Source: CAYJPV01 sp964396055 (lineage in GTDB: Bacteria; Acidobacteriota; Vicinamibacteria; Vicinamibacterales; JAKQTR01). Taken from it: a stretch of DNA of 16,919 nt. Below are positions 1-8,155 of this stretch, piece after piece (within the stretch, counting starts at the first letter, position 1; every line of letters starts with the position of its first letter). The stretch lies in the NCBI GenBank assembly GCA_964396055.1, contig CAYNDV010000099.1:1-16919 (forward strand), given 5' to 3'. The notes under the pieces are model-generated. The model had not been told where the DNA came from and did no database searches. It saw only the letters and a list, made by a program, of their open reading frames with translations. A program made the position numbers and the translations under genes.

Positions 1-27
1 GCGCGCGGCCGGGCGTAGCCCCGGGGT

Positions 28-591
28 TCAGGCCGCGGCCGGCGCGTGGCGTCGGGTGAAGCCGGCGTGCAGGGCGAGACCGGCGGCCAGGATCACGGCG
101 ATGACGAGGACCGCCTCGAGCACCGTCGGCTTCATGTACATCACGTAGAGCATGCCCAGGTCGTTGGCGCGCATCACCTGCTCGGCCAGGTCCCACGCGC
201 GCGACCGGCGCAGCGTGTCGAGGTTGGCGCCGACGGGCCCGTGGGGCGCCGCTGCGGCGGCCTGCCCGAGGGCGGCGGCCGTGCGCCCGATGACGCCGAT
301 GGCCAGCGCGCAGTTCACGATCCAGGCCGCCAGCGCGACGTAGAACCAGCCCGTGCTCCACCACCCGGCGGAACCGAGATACACGCCCGTGGCGAGCAGC
401 ACCAGGGCCACGGGCGGGTTGGCCGCGGTGGCCGCGCGCGCGAAGCCGAGCCACGTGCGCAGCGCATCCACCGACGGCGCGGCGACAATGGCCTGCCGGA
501 TGCGCGGCGCGAAGAAGGCGCCGCCCACGAGATAGAAGCCGGCGGTGATGTGGGCGAGCAGGACGATGGCGTACAACGAGAGATCGAACAT
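28..591 (-). CDS. Small integral membrane protein (DUF2269-like)
   Basis: 187-aa hydrophobic protein with about four membrane segments, near residues 5-27, 59-75, 82-104 and 155-176. The loop at 105-150 is Ala-rich and then charged. The size and helix layout resemble the DUF2269-type predicted integral membrane proteins; that assignment is by eye and the function is unknown. No catalytic motif is visible. The ATG start is well supported by AAGGAGG five bases upstream on the minus strand. It lies 84 bp downstream of the lipoprotein gene in the same direction, so the two may be co-transcribed. Confidence 0.75.
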   Translation of the reverse strand: MFDLSLYAIVLLAHITAGFYLVGGAFFAPRIRQAIVAAPSVDALRTWLGFARAATAANPPVALVLLATGVYLGSAGWWSTGWFYVALAAWIVNCALAIGVIGRTAAALGQAAAAAPHGPVGANLDTLRRSRAWDLAEQVMRANDLGMLYVMYMKPTVLEAVLVIAVILAAGLALHAGFTRRHAPAAA

Positions 592-675
592 GGGGGCCTC
601 CTTGTTGCCGGAGCGACGGCTGTCCCGGGCCGTCTGGGGGAATAGACGAACCGCGGAGGCCCCCGGTTCACTGCG

Positions 676-1074
676 TTACGGCTGTTTCCAGGGCACCTCG
701 ACGCGCAGGGGCTTGCCCTCCATGTCGTTGGCCGACACCACCACGGCGTTCGGCTTCGCGGTGCGCGGGCTGAACTGGATGGCCGAGCGGTCCGAGAACA
801 TCGTGAAGCCCAGGCTGCGCTTCTCGCCGTTCTCCATGCGCGCGATACGCGCCGAGTAGGCCGTGGCGTGGCCCACCGGGATGATCTCCACCCGCACCTC
901 CATGAGGGCGCGGCCGGCGTTGTTGGTGACGGTGACGTCGAAACGCGAGATGGCGACGTCGATCTTGTCGAGGTCGCCCGACGCCGAGGGGCCGCCGCAG
1001 GCGGCCAGGCCCGCGACGAGCGCGGCGCACACACAGGAAAGCACGAACCGCCCGCCGAACGACTGGAACGCCAT
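676..1074 (-). CDS. Small predicted lipoprotein, function unknown
   Basis: 132-aa protein. Residues 1-25 form a type II signal peptide: a short polar start, a hydrophobic stretch and the lipobox LAAC followed by GG. The mature protein should therefore be lipid-anchored outside the cytoplasm. The rest (about residues 35-130) alternates hydrophobic and polar residues like a small beta-sandwich, with phrases such as VTVTNNAGRALMEVRVEI that recall FxLYD- or DUF3426-like extracellular domains. No enzyme motif is seen. The frame is open further upstream, but the internal ATG at 1074 is chosen because AAGGAGG precedes it and the signal peptide starts there. A perfect TATAAT lies about 50 bp upstream on the same strand. 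Confidence 0.8.
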   Translation of the reverse strand: MAFQSFGGRFVLSCVCAALVAGLAACGGPSASGDLDKIDVAISRFDVTVTNNAGRALMEVRVEIIPVGHATAYSARIARMENGEKRSLGFTMFSDRSAIQFSPRTAKPNAVVVSANDMEGKPLRVEVPWKQP

Positions 1075-1123
1075 GCCGGCCTCCTTCCGTCCGAGAATCC
1101 ACGCGGCTGCCCGGGGCGGGTGC

Positions 1124-1129
1124 ATTATA
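1124..1129 (-). promoter_or_regulatory. Candidate -10 box for the lipoprotein gene
   Basis: The minus strand reads TATAAT, a perfect sigma-70 -10 hexamer in otherwise very GC-rich DNA, within the roughly 200-bp divergent region between the lipoprotein and aldo/keto reductase genes. No good -35 is visible at 16-18 bp. A start site near 1117 would give a leader of about 43 nt containing the AAGGAGG site. Confidence 0.4.
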
Positions 1130-1276
1130 CGGCACGCCGCGCGTTCGGGTGCCCGCGCGCGCGCCCGCGCCATCGCCGCCGCGCTTGCACCAGCCGCGCG
1201 GCACAGGTATCGTCCCGACGGCGGCGCGATCGGCCCGTCAGGGATGGCGGGCGCGCCAACGTTCACGGGAGGTCTC

Positions 1277-2254
1277 ATGCGCACGCGACGGCTCGGCACC
1301 ACGGATCTCGACATCACCGTCATCGGCCTCGGCGCCTGGGCGATCGGCGGACCCGGCTACGCCTTCGGCTGGGGCAGCCAGGACGACCGCGACTCCATTG
1401 CCGCCATCCACCGCGCCGTCGAGCGCGGCGTCAACTGGATCGACACCGCGCCTGTCTACGGCCTCGGCCGCTCCGAGCGCGTCGTGGCCCAGGCCCTGAA
1501 GGAGTTGGGCCCGGGCCGCCGGCCGTGTGTCTTCACCAAGGGCTCGCTCGTGTGGGACGACCAGGCCAATATCTCGCACTCGCTCAAGGCCGCGTCGCTG
1601 CGCCGCGAGGTGGACGACAGCCTGCGCCGGCTCGGCACCGAGGTCATCGACCTCTACCAGATCCACTGGCCGAAGGGGTTCGAGCCCGGCGCCCAGGCCA
1701 CCGACATCGAGGAAGGCTGGCGCACGCTGGCCGACCTGCGGCAGGCCGGCAAGATCCGCCACATCGGCGTCTCGAACTTCTCGGTGGACGACATGGCCCG
1801 CGCCAGGTCCATCGCGCCGGTGGCCAGCCTGCAGCCGCCGTACTCGCTGCTGCGCCGCGGCATCGAGGCCGACATCCTGCCGTACTGCCAGGCCCACCAG
1901 ATCGGCGTCATCGTCTATTCGCCGATGGCGGCCGGCATCCTCAGCGGGTCGATGACGCGCGCACGCGCGGCGGCGCTGCCCGCCGACGACTGGCGGTCGA
2001 AACACCCCGAACTGCAGGAGCCGCGGCTCTCGAAGAACCTGGCCCTGGTGGACGCGCTGGCGGCGACGGGCGCCCGGCACGGCGGCGCCAGCGCCGGCGC
2101 CGTGGCCGTGGCCTGGACGCTGCGCCACCCCGCGGTGACCGCCGCCATCGTCGGCTTCCGGAATGCCGCGCAGGTGGACGGCATCCTGCCCGCGGCGGAC
2201 CTCGAGTTGAGTGGGGAAGAGGCGGCCGGGCTGGAGGCGCTGGCCACCGCGTAG
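1277..2254 (+). CDS. Aldo/keto reductase
   Basis: 325-aa cytosolic NAD(P)H-dependent oxidoreductase of the aldo/keto reductase superfamily (TIM barrel), reducing aldehydes or ketones; the substrate cannot be read from sequence. The catalytic tetrad is complete: D56 and Y61 (NWIDTAPVYGLGRSE), K88 (VFTKG) and H130 (LYQIHWP). The N-terminus (RRLGTTDLDITVIGLGAW) and the segment GKIRHIGVSNFS near residue 160 are family signatures, and the length is normal. The frame stays open far upstream, but ATG 1277 has GGAGGT four bases before it and matches the family N-terminus. It is transcribed divergently from the lipoprotein gene and convergently with the secreted protein at 2312-3922. The gene looks intact. 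Confidence 0.93.
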   Translation: MRTRRLGTTDLDITVIGLGAWAIGGPGYAFGWGSQDDRDSIAAIHRAVERGVNWIDTAPVYGLGRSERVVAQALKELGPGRRPCVFTKGSLVWDDQANISHSLKAASLRREVDDSLRRLGTEVIDLYQIHWPKGFEPGAQATDIEEGWRTLADLRQAGKIRHIGVSNFSVDDMARARSIAPVASLQPPYSLLRRGIEADILPYCQAHQIGVIVYSPMAAGILSGSMTRARAAALPADDWRSKHPELQEPRLSKNLALVDALAATGARHGGASAGAVAVAWTLRHPAVTAAIVGFRNAAQVDGILPAADLELSGEEAAGLEALATA

Positions 2255-2268
2255 GGCGGGACGACACG

Positions 2269-2302
2269 GGGCCGGACCCGGGCGCGAGCCCGGATCCGGC
2301 CC
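2269..2302. terminator. Long GC hairpin between convergent genes
   Basis: Arms 2269-2283 and 2288-2302 pair over 15 bp with one C-A mismatch around a GCGA tetraloop. It lies in the 57-bp gap between the stops of the aldo/keto reductase (+) and the secreted protein (-). There is no T-run on either side, so it may act as a bidirectional hairpin or mRNA 3'-end stabiliser rather than a classic intrinsic terminator. Confidence 0.6.
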
Positions 2303-2311
2303 TCGGTCAGG

Positions 2312-3922
2312 CTACTGGCAGGTGCTGAGCTTCAGCGACGAGATCGCCGTGGCCCAGTTGAACGTGCCGTCCGAGGGGATGTACTCGGACGTGAAGACCA
2401 TCGTGCACCCGTCAACCGGGTCGACGCTGATCGTGCTGTAGTCGCCCCAGCGCGAGAGGGTGGTGGTCTGGACACCGGGCCCGATCAGGATCGACGTCTC
2501 GGACCCGAGCGTGCCGAGCGTGTCCGACGGCCCGCGGAAGGCGAACCGGATGCCCGGCTTCACCGTCGAGGCGTTCGACACGTTGTAGCCGATGGCGATG
2601 CCGCCGGTCTTGTCCATCGCGGCGCTGCCCATCCAGCGGTAGCTGGTGTCGGGCTGGTAGGTGCCCTGCTGCCGAACGGAGGGCGAGCCGCCCGCCACGT
2701 TCACTTCGTACCAGCGGATGCCGCTCACCCCGCCCGACGACACCGAGTGGTTGACCAGCAGCGACTCGCGCGTGCCGAAGTTGCGGTAGCTCAGCCGGTA
2801 CATCAGCCGGTCGGCCAGCGAGTCGAGCTTCTGCGTGGTGCCCGGCTGCGGCACGCAGGTGCCGCCGCTGCACGCGCGCGCGAAGGTGGCCGCGCCCGGT
2901 ACCGCCACGGGCCCGGTCAGGGTGCCCTTGGCCGTCGTCCAGTTCACCGAGAACTTCCAGAACGCCAGCGCCGACGTGCCGATGCTGAGCAGGTAGTTGG
3001 GCGTCCCGGCCGGCGCCAGCGTCGTCCCCTCGAGGTCGGCCGGCAGCAGGCTGCCGTAGCTGCTGCTGGTCTTCGCGCAGATCTGGCGGGCCGCCTGGCC
3101 CAGCAGCATCTTGCTGCGCTCGAAGGCGCACACCTGGCTGCCCGAGAACGTCCGCCCGCGGCGGAACATGTTGTAGGTGATGTAGTACCCGTCGTGCCAG
3201 ACGCCCATCTTCGGGTAGTCGTTGAAGTCGGTCCCGTAGGTGAACGCGTAGCGGTGGTAGGTGCCCGTCGGGTCGCCCGTCGTCGACACCGCCACGCACT
3301 GCGTGTAGGGCGTGGCCGACACGGCGAACTGCGTCAGGATCCAGCGGTCCGCCAGCTGGTCGTACTGCACGATCGGGTCGCCGTCGTTGTAGTTCTGGCA
3401 CGCGCCGCCGAAGCCCTGCCACACCACGTTGCCGTTCTTGGGGAAGCCCGGCACGAGGTTGAAGGCGGTGATGGTGCCGCCGCTGCGCGTGAGCGTATAG
3501 ACCGAGTAACGCAGGTTCACCCACTGCACGTAGTGGTTCGGGCCCAGGTCGCCGGTCGTGTCGGGCGGGGCCACGCGGCGGGTCGGGTCGATGGGCGTGC
3601 CCTCCGTGAACGCCTTCGGCGAGACGACGGCGGAGGTGACGCCCTCACCCTGCGCGGCCAGCGGATCGACCACGCGGGGGTTGCGGTTGCCGACGGGGAA
3701 CGGACGCCCCGGCTCGAAGCTGCGGCCGCCGCGGGCGACCGTCGGCGAGTCGGTGTCGGCCATCTCGCGCAGCGGAATCCGCATGGTGTCGAACTTCACG
3801 GGCTGACTGGCGACGGCGGCGAAGCTCTGCGGCCCCGCCGGAGCCTCCTGGGCGATGGCCGTCGGTGCCGCAGCCACGGCCACCGACGCGAACACAACGA
3901 CGGACCACACACGGTGTCTCAC
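2312..3922 (-). CDS. Large secreted protein, function unknown
   Basis: 536-aa protein with a Sec signal peptide (residues 1-24, hydrophobic core VVVFASVAVAAAP, likely cleavage at AIA-Q). The mature part is rich in Gly, Ser, Thr, Tyr and Trp with many short beta-strand-like stretches and several Cys, as in a secreted beta-propeller or beta-sandwich. Recognisable phrases are PDTTGDLGPNHYVQWVN (120-136) and GDPIVQYDQLADRWILTQF (181-199). I recall this pattern from uncharacterised secreted proteins of soil bacteria, but I cannot name a domain or activity. The start is GTG, supported by AGGAGGGT about seven bases upstream. The gene looks complete, ending shortly after a Cys that may close a disulphide. 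Confidence 0.82.
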   Translation of the reverse strand: MRHRVWSVVVFASVAVAAAPTAIAQEAPAGPQSFAAVASQPVKFDTMRIPLREMADTDSPTVARGGRSFEPGRPFPVGNRNPRVVDPLAAQGEGVTSAVVSPKAFTEGTPIDPTRRVAPPDTTGDLGPNHYVQWVNLRYSVYTLTRSGGTITAFNLVPGFPKNGNVVWQGFGGACQNYNDGDPIVQYDQLADRWILTQFAVSATPYTQCVAVSTTGDPTGTYHRYAFTYGTDFNDYPKMGVWHDGYYITYNMFRRGRTFSGSQVCAFERSKMLLGQAARQICAKTSSSYGSLLPADLEGTTLAPAGTPNYLLSIGTSALAFWKFSVNWTTAKGTLTGPVAVPGAATFARACSGGTCVPQPGTTQKLDSLADRLMYRLSYRNFGTRESLLVNHSVSSGGVSGIRWYEVNVAGGSPSVRQQGTYQPDTSYRWMGSAAMDKTGGIAIGYNVSNASTVKPGIRFAFRGPSDTLGTLGSETSILIGPGVQTTTLSRWGDYSTISVDPVDGCTMVFTSEYIPSDGTFNWATAISSLKLSTCQ

Positions 3923-3995
3923 GCGCGTTACCCTCCTGGCCGGTTGTGGGGACTGAGGGTGCCGGCCTCACCACCAGATGGTCTTGGATGGGGAG

Positions 3996-4024
3996 ACTCT
4001 CGCAGGTCCGCGGGCGCCTGTCAA
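3996..4024 (-). promoter_or_regulatory. Candidate sigma-70 promoter of the secreted-protein gene
   Basis: On the minus strand a perfect TTGACA (4019-4024) is followed after 17 bp by GAGAGT (3996-4001, 3 of 6 matches to TATAAT). The predicted start site near 3989 lies about 67 nt upstream of the GTG start. The -35 and spacing are good and the -10 is weak. Confidence 0.4.
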
Positions 4025-4121
4025 CGGATCGGGGGGGTGCTGCCGAAATCAGTGTGCAACGGCCCGCGCCGGCGCCACGAACCCTGCCCGGACACCCGCC
4101 CGCGGTGGTAGGGTACCGTCG

Positions 4122-5192
4122 ATGAACCACGACGCCACCGGGCGGCCGGGCATGCACCGGCGCGGATTCCTTCGGCTGTCGTCCGCCGGCCTGCTGGCCG
4201 GGCTCGGCGCGCTGGCCGCGCGGCGGCTCGCCGCCGCGCCGCAGACCGGGCGCGGCCGCGTCATGACCGTGCTGGGCCCCGTGGACCCGGCTGCGTTCGG
4301 GAGCGTGCTGGCGCACGAACACGTGCTGGTGGACTTCATCGGCGCCGACCGCATCAGCCGCGACCGGTACGATCCCCAGGCCGTGTTCGACGCGGTCCTG
4401 CCGCACCTGCGGCGGGCCAGGGAGGTGGGCTGCGGCGGGTTCGTCGAGTGCACGCCCGCGTACCTCGGGCGCGACCCGCGGCTGCTCGAGCGCCTGGCGC
4501 GGGAGAGCGGCCTGCACATGCTGACGAACACGGGGTACTACGGCGCCGCGAAGGACCAGTACGTGCCGCGCCACGCCTACGACGAATCCGCCGATCGGCT
4601 CGCGGACCGGTGGACGGTGGAGTGGGTGGACGGCATCGAGGGCACGGACATCCGGCCGGGATTCATCAAGACCGGTGTGGATGCGGGTCCGCTCTCGGTC
4701 ATCGATCGGAAGCTGGTCGAGGCCGCCGCCCTGACGCACCTGCGGACGGGGCTTACGATCGCGTCGCACACGGGCGACACGCGGGCGGCACTGGATCAGT
4801 TCGAGGTGCTGGCCCGCTCGGGCGTGCGGCCCGACGCGTTCATCTGGGTGCACGCGCAGAACGACTGGGGCCTGGACACGCGCGTGGAGGCCGCGCGCAA
4901 GGGCGCGTGGATCGAGATCGACAACGTGGGCGACGCGAACGTGGCCGAGTGCGTCGGCCGCGTGGATGCCCTGAAACAGCGTGGCCTGCTGCACCGCGTC
5001 CTGGTGTCGCACGACGCCGGCTGGTATCGCCCGGGTGAGCCCGGCGGCGGCGCGTTCCGCGGCTTCGACGTGGTCCACACCCGGTTCGTGCAGGCGCTGC
5101 GCGACGTCGGTTGGACCACGGCCGACGTGGCGCAGGTGCTCGTGGCCAATCCCGCGGCGGCGTTCGCCGTGGGGGTGCGGCGGGCGGGTTGA
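4122..5192 (+). CDS. Tat-exported phosphotriesterase-family metal hydrolase
   Basis: 356-aa member of the phosphotriesterase/lactonase branch of the amidohydrolase superfamily (binuclear-metal TIM barrel). All expected ligands are visible: HEH at 65-67, the Lys normally carboxylated to bridge the metals (FIKTG, K183), H216 (ASHTGD), H244 (WVHAQND) and D298 (SHDAGW). Family members hydrolyse lactones or phosphoesters; the true substrate is unknown. The N-terminus has a twin-arginine signal (RRGFLRL at 13-19, then a hydrophobic Ala/Leu/Gly stretch to about residue 40), so export of the folded enzyme is likely. ATG 4122 is used; ATG 4152 (MHRRGF) would also keep the Tat motif, and neither has a strong ribosome site. 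The beta-helix protein gene follows after 13 bp, suggesting one operon. Confidence 0.88.
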   Translation: MNHDATGRPGMHRRGFLRLSSAGLLAGLGALAARRLAAAPQTGRGRVMTVLGPVDPAAFGSVLAHEHVLVDFIGADRISRDRYDPQAVFDAVLPHLRRAREVGCGGFVECTPAYLGRDPRLLERLARESGLHMLTNTGYYGAAKDQYVPRHAYDESADRLADRWTVEWVDGIEGTDIRPGFIKTGVDAGPLSVIDRKLVEAAALTHLRTGLTIASHTGDTRAALDQFEVLARSGVRPDAFIWVHAQNDWGLDTRVEAARKGAWIEIDNVGDANVAECVGRVDALKQRGLLHRVLVSHDAGWYRPGEPGGGAFRGFDVVHTRFVQALRDVGWTTADVAQVLVANPAAAFAVGVRRAG

Positions 5193-5205
5193 CGGAGCGC
5201 GAGGA

Positions 5206-6405
5206 ATGGGAGCTGTGTCGACGAACCTCGCCCGGGTGATGGTCGCGTGCGCCATCGCCCTGCCGCTGCTGGTGCCCTCCGCAGGGCCGGCCGTCCTGGC
5301 GCCGGCGCCGGCACCGGATCCTCCGCGCGAGATCCATGTGGCGCCTGCCGGCGCCGACACGAATCCCGGCACGCCGGACCGGCCGCTGCGCACGTTGCAG
5401 CGAGCCCTGGATCTGGCCGGCCCCGGGTCGGTCGTCCGCCTGGCCGAGGGCGTCTACGACGCGGCCGAGACGCGGCGTCCCGGCGTGCCCGGCGCGCCCA
5501 TCGTGATTCGCGGCGTCGAGACCGGGCGCGACGAGGCGGGTCGCTTCCGCACGGTCGTGCGCGGCGGGAAGATCGTCCTGCAGATCAACCACAGCCACTA
5601 TCGCGTGCAGGGCCTCACCGTGGACGGGCAGCCCGGCATCCCGCCCGGGCGGTTTCCGCGCGATCCCGGCCTGGACGCCGCGCGCGCGTTCAAGGACGCG
5701 GCGCAGGCCGAGGCGTCGAACAGCAAGCTGATCTACGTGGGCTACGCGCCCGGCTCGCGCGACATCACGGGCGTGGTGCTGGACGACCTGTGGCTGCACG
5801 GTGCCGGCGGTGAGTGCGTGCGGCTGCGCAACAACGCCCACGGCAACGTGGTGTCGAACGTCGTCATCCGGTGGTGCGGCGTGAAGGGCGGCGGCGACGG
5901 TGTGGCGCGCTACCGGTATCACAACGGCGAGGGCGTGTACATCGGCACCAGCCCGAAGTCGACGACGCAGCCGATGCACCTGAACGATGCCAGCCACGAC
6001 AACGAGGTGCGCGACAGCGTGATTGTGACCTACGGGTCCGAGTGTTTCCAGGTGAAGGAGAACGCGCACCACAACCGCCTGGTGCGCGTCGAGTGCCGGG
6101 CCAACGACGAACCCGTGGAGTTCAGCGGCAGCAACGTCGAACTGCGGGGCCACGCGAACACGGTGGCGGACTCGGTGGTGTCGGGCAGTCGCGGCGTGAA
6201 CCTGAAGATCGCCTCCGACGAACCCCGGTACGACCTGGGCGGCAACGTGGTGGAGCGGACGCGGTTCGAGGGGGCGGCCGGGCCGCACGTGCTGTTCCGG
6301 AGCCGCGTGCCGATGGGGCCCATGTGCGGCAACACGTTCGCCACCGCGCGCATCGTGGAGAAGTCGGATGCCTTCGCCCGGGCGGCGGAGCCGTGTCCGC
6401 GCTGA
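5206..6405 (+). CDS. Secreted right-handed parallel beta-helix protein (DUF1565-like)
   Basis: 399-aa protein with a signal peptide (about residues 8-28) and a Pro/Ala linker. Residues 42-85 match the DUF1565 pattern (IHVAPAGADTNPGTPDRPLRTLQRALDLA then a GSVVRLAEGVY turn) that starts many right-handed beta-helix proteins. Residues about 100-385 contain repeated short strands with Asn/Gly turns (NNAHGNVVSNVVIR, HDNEVRDSVIV, HHNRLVRVEC), typical of solenoids that bind or cleave polysaccharides. I cannot identify a catalytic residue set, so lyase activity is only possible. ATG 5206 has GGAG eight bases upstream; GTG 5215 with GGGAG before it is an alternative. It lies 13 bp after the hydrolase gene in the same direction. 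Confidence 0.85.
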   Translation: MGAVSTNLARVMVACAIALPLLVPSAGPAVLAPAPAPDPPREIHVAPAGADTNPGTPDRPLRTLQRALDLAGPGSVVRLAEGVYDAAETRRPGVPGAPIVIRGVETGRDEAGRFRTVVRGGKIVLQINHSHYRVQGLTVDGQPGIPPGRFPRDPGLDAARAFKDAAQAEASNSKLIYVGYAPGSRDITGVVLDDLWLHGAGGECVRLRNNAHGNVVSNVVIRWCGVKGGGDGVARYRYHNGEGVYIGTSPKSTTQPMHLNDASHDNEVRDSVIVTYGSECFQVKENAHHNRLVRVECRANDEPVEFSGSNVELRGHANTVADSVVSGSRGVNLKIASDEPRYDLGGNVVERTRFEGAAGPHVLFRSRVPMGPMCGNTFATARIVEKSDAFARAAEPCPR

Positions 6406-6450
6406 AGCCGACCGCCGGCCTTACCCTCCTGCCGACCGCTGACTGACCCC

Positions 6451-6493
6451 CGCCAGACCTTCGCCAGACCCGCGCCTGACCTCGGCAGACCCC
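6451..6493 (+). repeat. Four irregular 10-11-bp tandem repeats
   Basis: Units: CGCCAGACCTT, CGCCAGACCCG, CGCCTGACCT and CGGCAGACCCC. The core is CGCCAGACC, with one or two changes per unit. They lie about 45 bp after the beta-helix gene. Confidence 0.65.
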
Positions 6494-6635
6494 TGATTCC
6501 TGCGTCGCAGCCGCGTCGGGCTCGACTGTTGTTCGGTTGACCCGTCCGCGACGTTGTATCCAGTGAAACACCGAATGGCAGCGGCGCTTGGTTGGCCGCA
6601 GCAACACGTCTGCCGGCATCGGCATGCCCGAGGTG

Positions 6636-6677
6636 CCCCGTGCCGCGGCGGTGGAGCGCGCGAAGTCCGCCGACCTC
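6636..6677 (-). pseudogene. Relic of a HepT C-terminus (left copy of a 42-bp direct repeat)
   Basis: This stretch matches 10613-10654 without gaps at 34 of 42 positions, and 29 of the first 32. The right copy is the 3' end of the HepT-like gene. In the same minus-strand frame the relic reads ADFARSTAAARG against SDFARFTAAARG in the gene. Similarity stops at both ends, so only about 14 codons remain. It may be the trace of a second hepT gene or of a duplication made when the intervening 4-kb module arrived. Confidence 0.6.
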
Positions 6678-6802
6678 CTCGACGTTGTTCGGACCGGTGC
6701 GAGACGACGTTATCTCCAAGGAGAGGGCACACGGTATCTGCAAGACCAACAGTGCTGCGTGACGCAGGCGTCGGCAGCCAAGCGTGCGCACAGGAGGCTC
6801 CC

Positions 6803-8155
6803 ATGCCGATTTTTGCCGAAGATTCGAGAGCGTGGTCGTTGTGGACGCGTTCAGTTGAGCTCTTCGCCGGGGATCCGAAACCTCCGGTCATAGTGCAGGC
6901 CAACTCCATCATGCGGCCTCTGTATTGCGCGACTGGCACGACACAGCTGAACACGTTTCGCAAGCTGCTCGTCGGTGATTCGCTTCCCGCCTACTGTCCG
7001 CTGAACATGGGGGTCTACACCGGAACGTCGACGCGCGTGTCGGACGGATACGATCAGTACCTCCAGCAGTTGAACGGCCTGCTCCGCAGGAAGTACCCCG
7101 ATGCCGACGAGAAGGTGATTGAGCGGCTGCTCAAGAGGTTCCGCAAGGCCCAGGAGCGGCTCCAGGAGTTCCTCGAAGAATCGCGCAGACGGTGGAAGAG
7201 AGCGAAGGAACAAGATCCGTCCTTGTCACGGCAGGATTGGGAGGTGACGACCGGCTACCCGTACGAGCGGCAAGTGCGCGAGGAAGCCGCTGCAGACGCC
7301 TGGGGCGAGTACAGGGCCGAAATCAACGCATACCCTGACTTGGCGCGTGTGGCCAAGGCCCTGCGGGCCCTCTATGATCCCCGGGCCAGGATTCCGCTGC
7401 CGATGGCCGAGTCGGAGGTCGGTGACCCCCACGTCTGGTCGGACTTCCTCAAGACCTATCTCGATGGCGACATCGCGGCCTTCCTGTCCACGGACAACAA
7501 TTCCGTGCTCCACATCGACCAGTCAACGTCCACTTCGACGCACTTCGAGACGCGCTGGTCCGGCAGTGCATCGGTCGGCTACGGCTTCTGGGGCTTCGGC
7601 GGAGGGGCGAGCGGCGGCACGGTTGACCATCACATCCGGCAGGAGAGCCTTGCCGTCCGCGTCAGCTTCCGGAACCTCGTCAAGCTGCCGGTAGTGCGGG
7701 GGCCATGGTTCGATCACGGTTTGGTGCAGGCCTATCACCGGTTGGTAGACACGGCTGAGTACTGGGGACCGTCCGGAGTGCTCTCTCTGGTGCCACAGGA
7801 GGTTATCCTCGGGCGCGGCGTTTCGATTGACATCGACACCAGGCAGACCTCCTACGACTACTTCCGGAACTGGTATCAGGCTTCGGCGAGTGGGGGGTTC
7901 TCGCTCGGGCCGTTCCGCTTCGGAGCGAGCGGAGCCTCGGCGTCGGACTTCCAGAGCATAAGGAACAGCTCTCAGGGGACGACGATCAGAATCGAGGACA
8001 CGTCGAACACGATCTACGTGGTTGGCGTGGTCTCGCTCAAGATCAATGAGCTGTCGTCGTTGTCGCTGTTCCGGAACTACGCGGCGGAAGACGCCCGGGA
8101 GTTTGCCCTGCTCGACGAGACGTGGCGGCTGAGCACCGGACTTCACCTGTCGTAA
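6803..8155 (+). CDS. Unrecognised protein with duplicated Ser/Gly beta segment
   Basis: 450-aa protein of no family I can name. There is no signal peptide. Residues about 84-195 are strongly helical and charged (RLLKRFRKAQERLQEFLEE). From 230 on it is beta-like, with two similar blocks. Block 1 (about 250-295) reads RWSGSASVGYGFWGFGGGAS and then a long strand. Block 2 (about 356-418) reads WYQASASGGFSLGPFRFGAS and then a long strand. Each has alternating small and polar residues around an aromatic turn, as in beta-hairpins of pore-forming proteins. The phrase VVRGPWFD at 297-304 follows block 1. ATG 6803 is chosen because AGGAGG lies five bases upstream and the preceding frame looks non-coding. 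Lower G+C than the flanks suggests transfer. Any toxin or pore role is inference. Confidence 0.8.
   Translation: MPIFAEDSRAWSLWTRSVELFAGDPKPPVIVQANSIMRPLYCATGTTQLNTFRKLLVGDSLPAYCPLNMGVYTGTSTRVSDGYDQYLQQLNGLLRRKYPDADEKVIERLLKRFRKAQERLQEFLEESRRRWKRAKEQDPSLSRQDWEVTTGYPYERQVREEAAADAWGEYRAEINAYPDLARVAKALRALYDPRARIPLPMAESEVGDPHVWSDFLKTYLDGDIAAFLSTDNNSVLHIDQSTSTSTHFETRWSGSASVGYGFWGFGGGASGGTVDHHIRQESLAVRVSFRNLVKLPVVRGPWFDHGLVQAYHRLVDTAEYWGPSGVLSLVPQEVILGRGVSIDIDTRQTSYDYFRNWYQASASGGFSLGPFRFGASGASASDFQSIRNSSQGTTIRIEDTSNTIYVVGVVSLKINELSSLSLFRNYAAEDAREFALLDETWRLSTGLHLS

Larger units (their letters stand above)
6406..6802. other. 397-bp intergenic stretch, left edge of the atypical module
   Basis: No gene is supported here. 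It holds the 11-bp tandem repeat (6451-6493) and a 42-bp relic of a HepT gene end (6636-6677), and ends in the ribosome site AGGAGG at 6792-6797 for the next gene. Base composition falls through this stretch. I see no convincing -35/-10 pair for the gene at 6803. Confidence 0.6.

Noticed and set aside
46..645. Long open frame on the plus strand opposite the membrane protein
   Set aside because: High G+C leaves antisense frames open; its composition is Gly/Arg/His-rich and unlike a protein, while the minus-strand frame has membrane segments and a strong ribosome site.
863..1276. N-terminal extension of the aldo/keto reductase
   Set aside because: The frame is open but the family start (RRLGTTDL) and a good GGAGGT site place the start at 1277; the extension overlaps the lipoprotein gene.
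4840..6288. Long minus-strand frame over the hydrolase and beta-helix genes
   Set aside because: It spans two well-supported genes and shows no domain, signal or start site of its own.
6536..6558. TTGACC near 6536 as a promoter for the 450-aa gene
   Set aside because: The only A/T-rich hexamer downstream (TATCCA) is 14 bp away, too close for a normal sigma-70 promoter.
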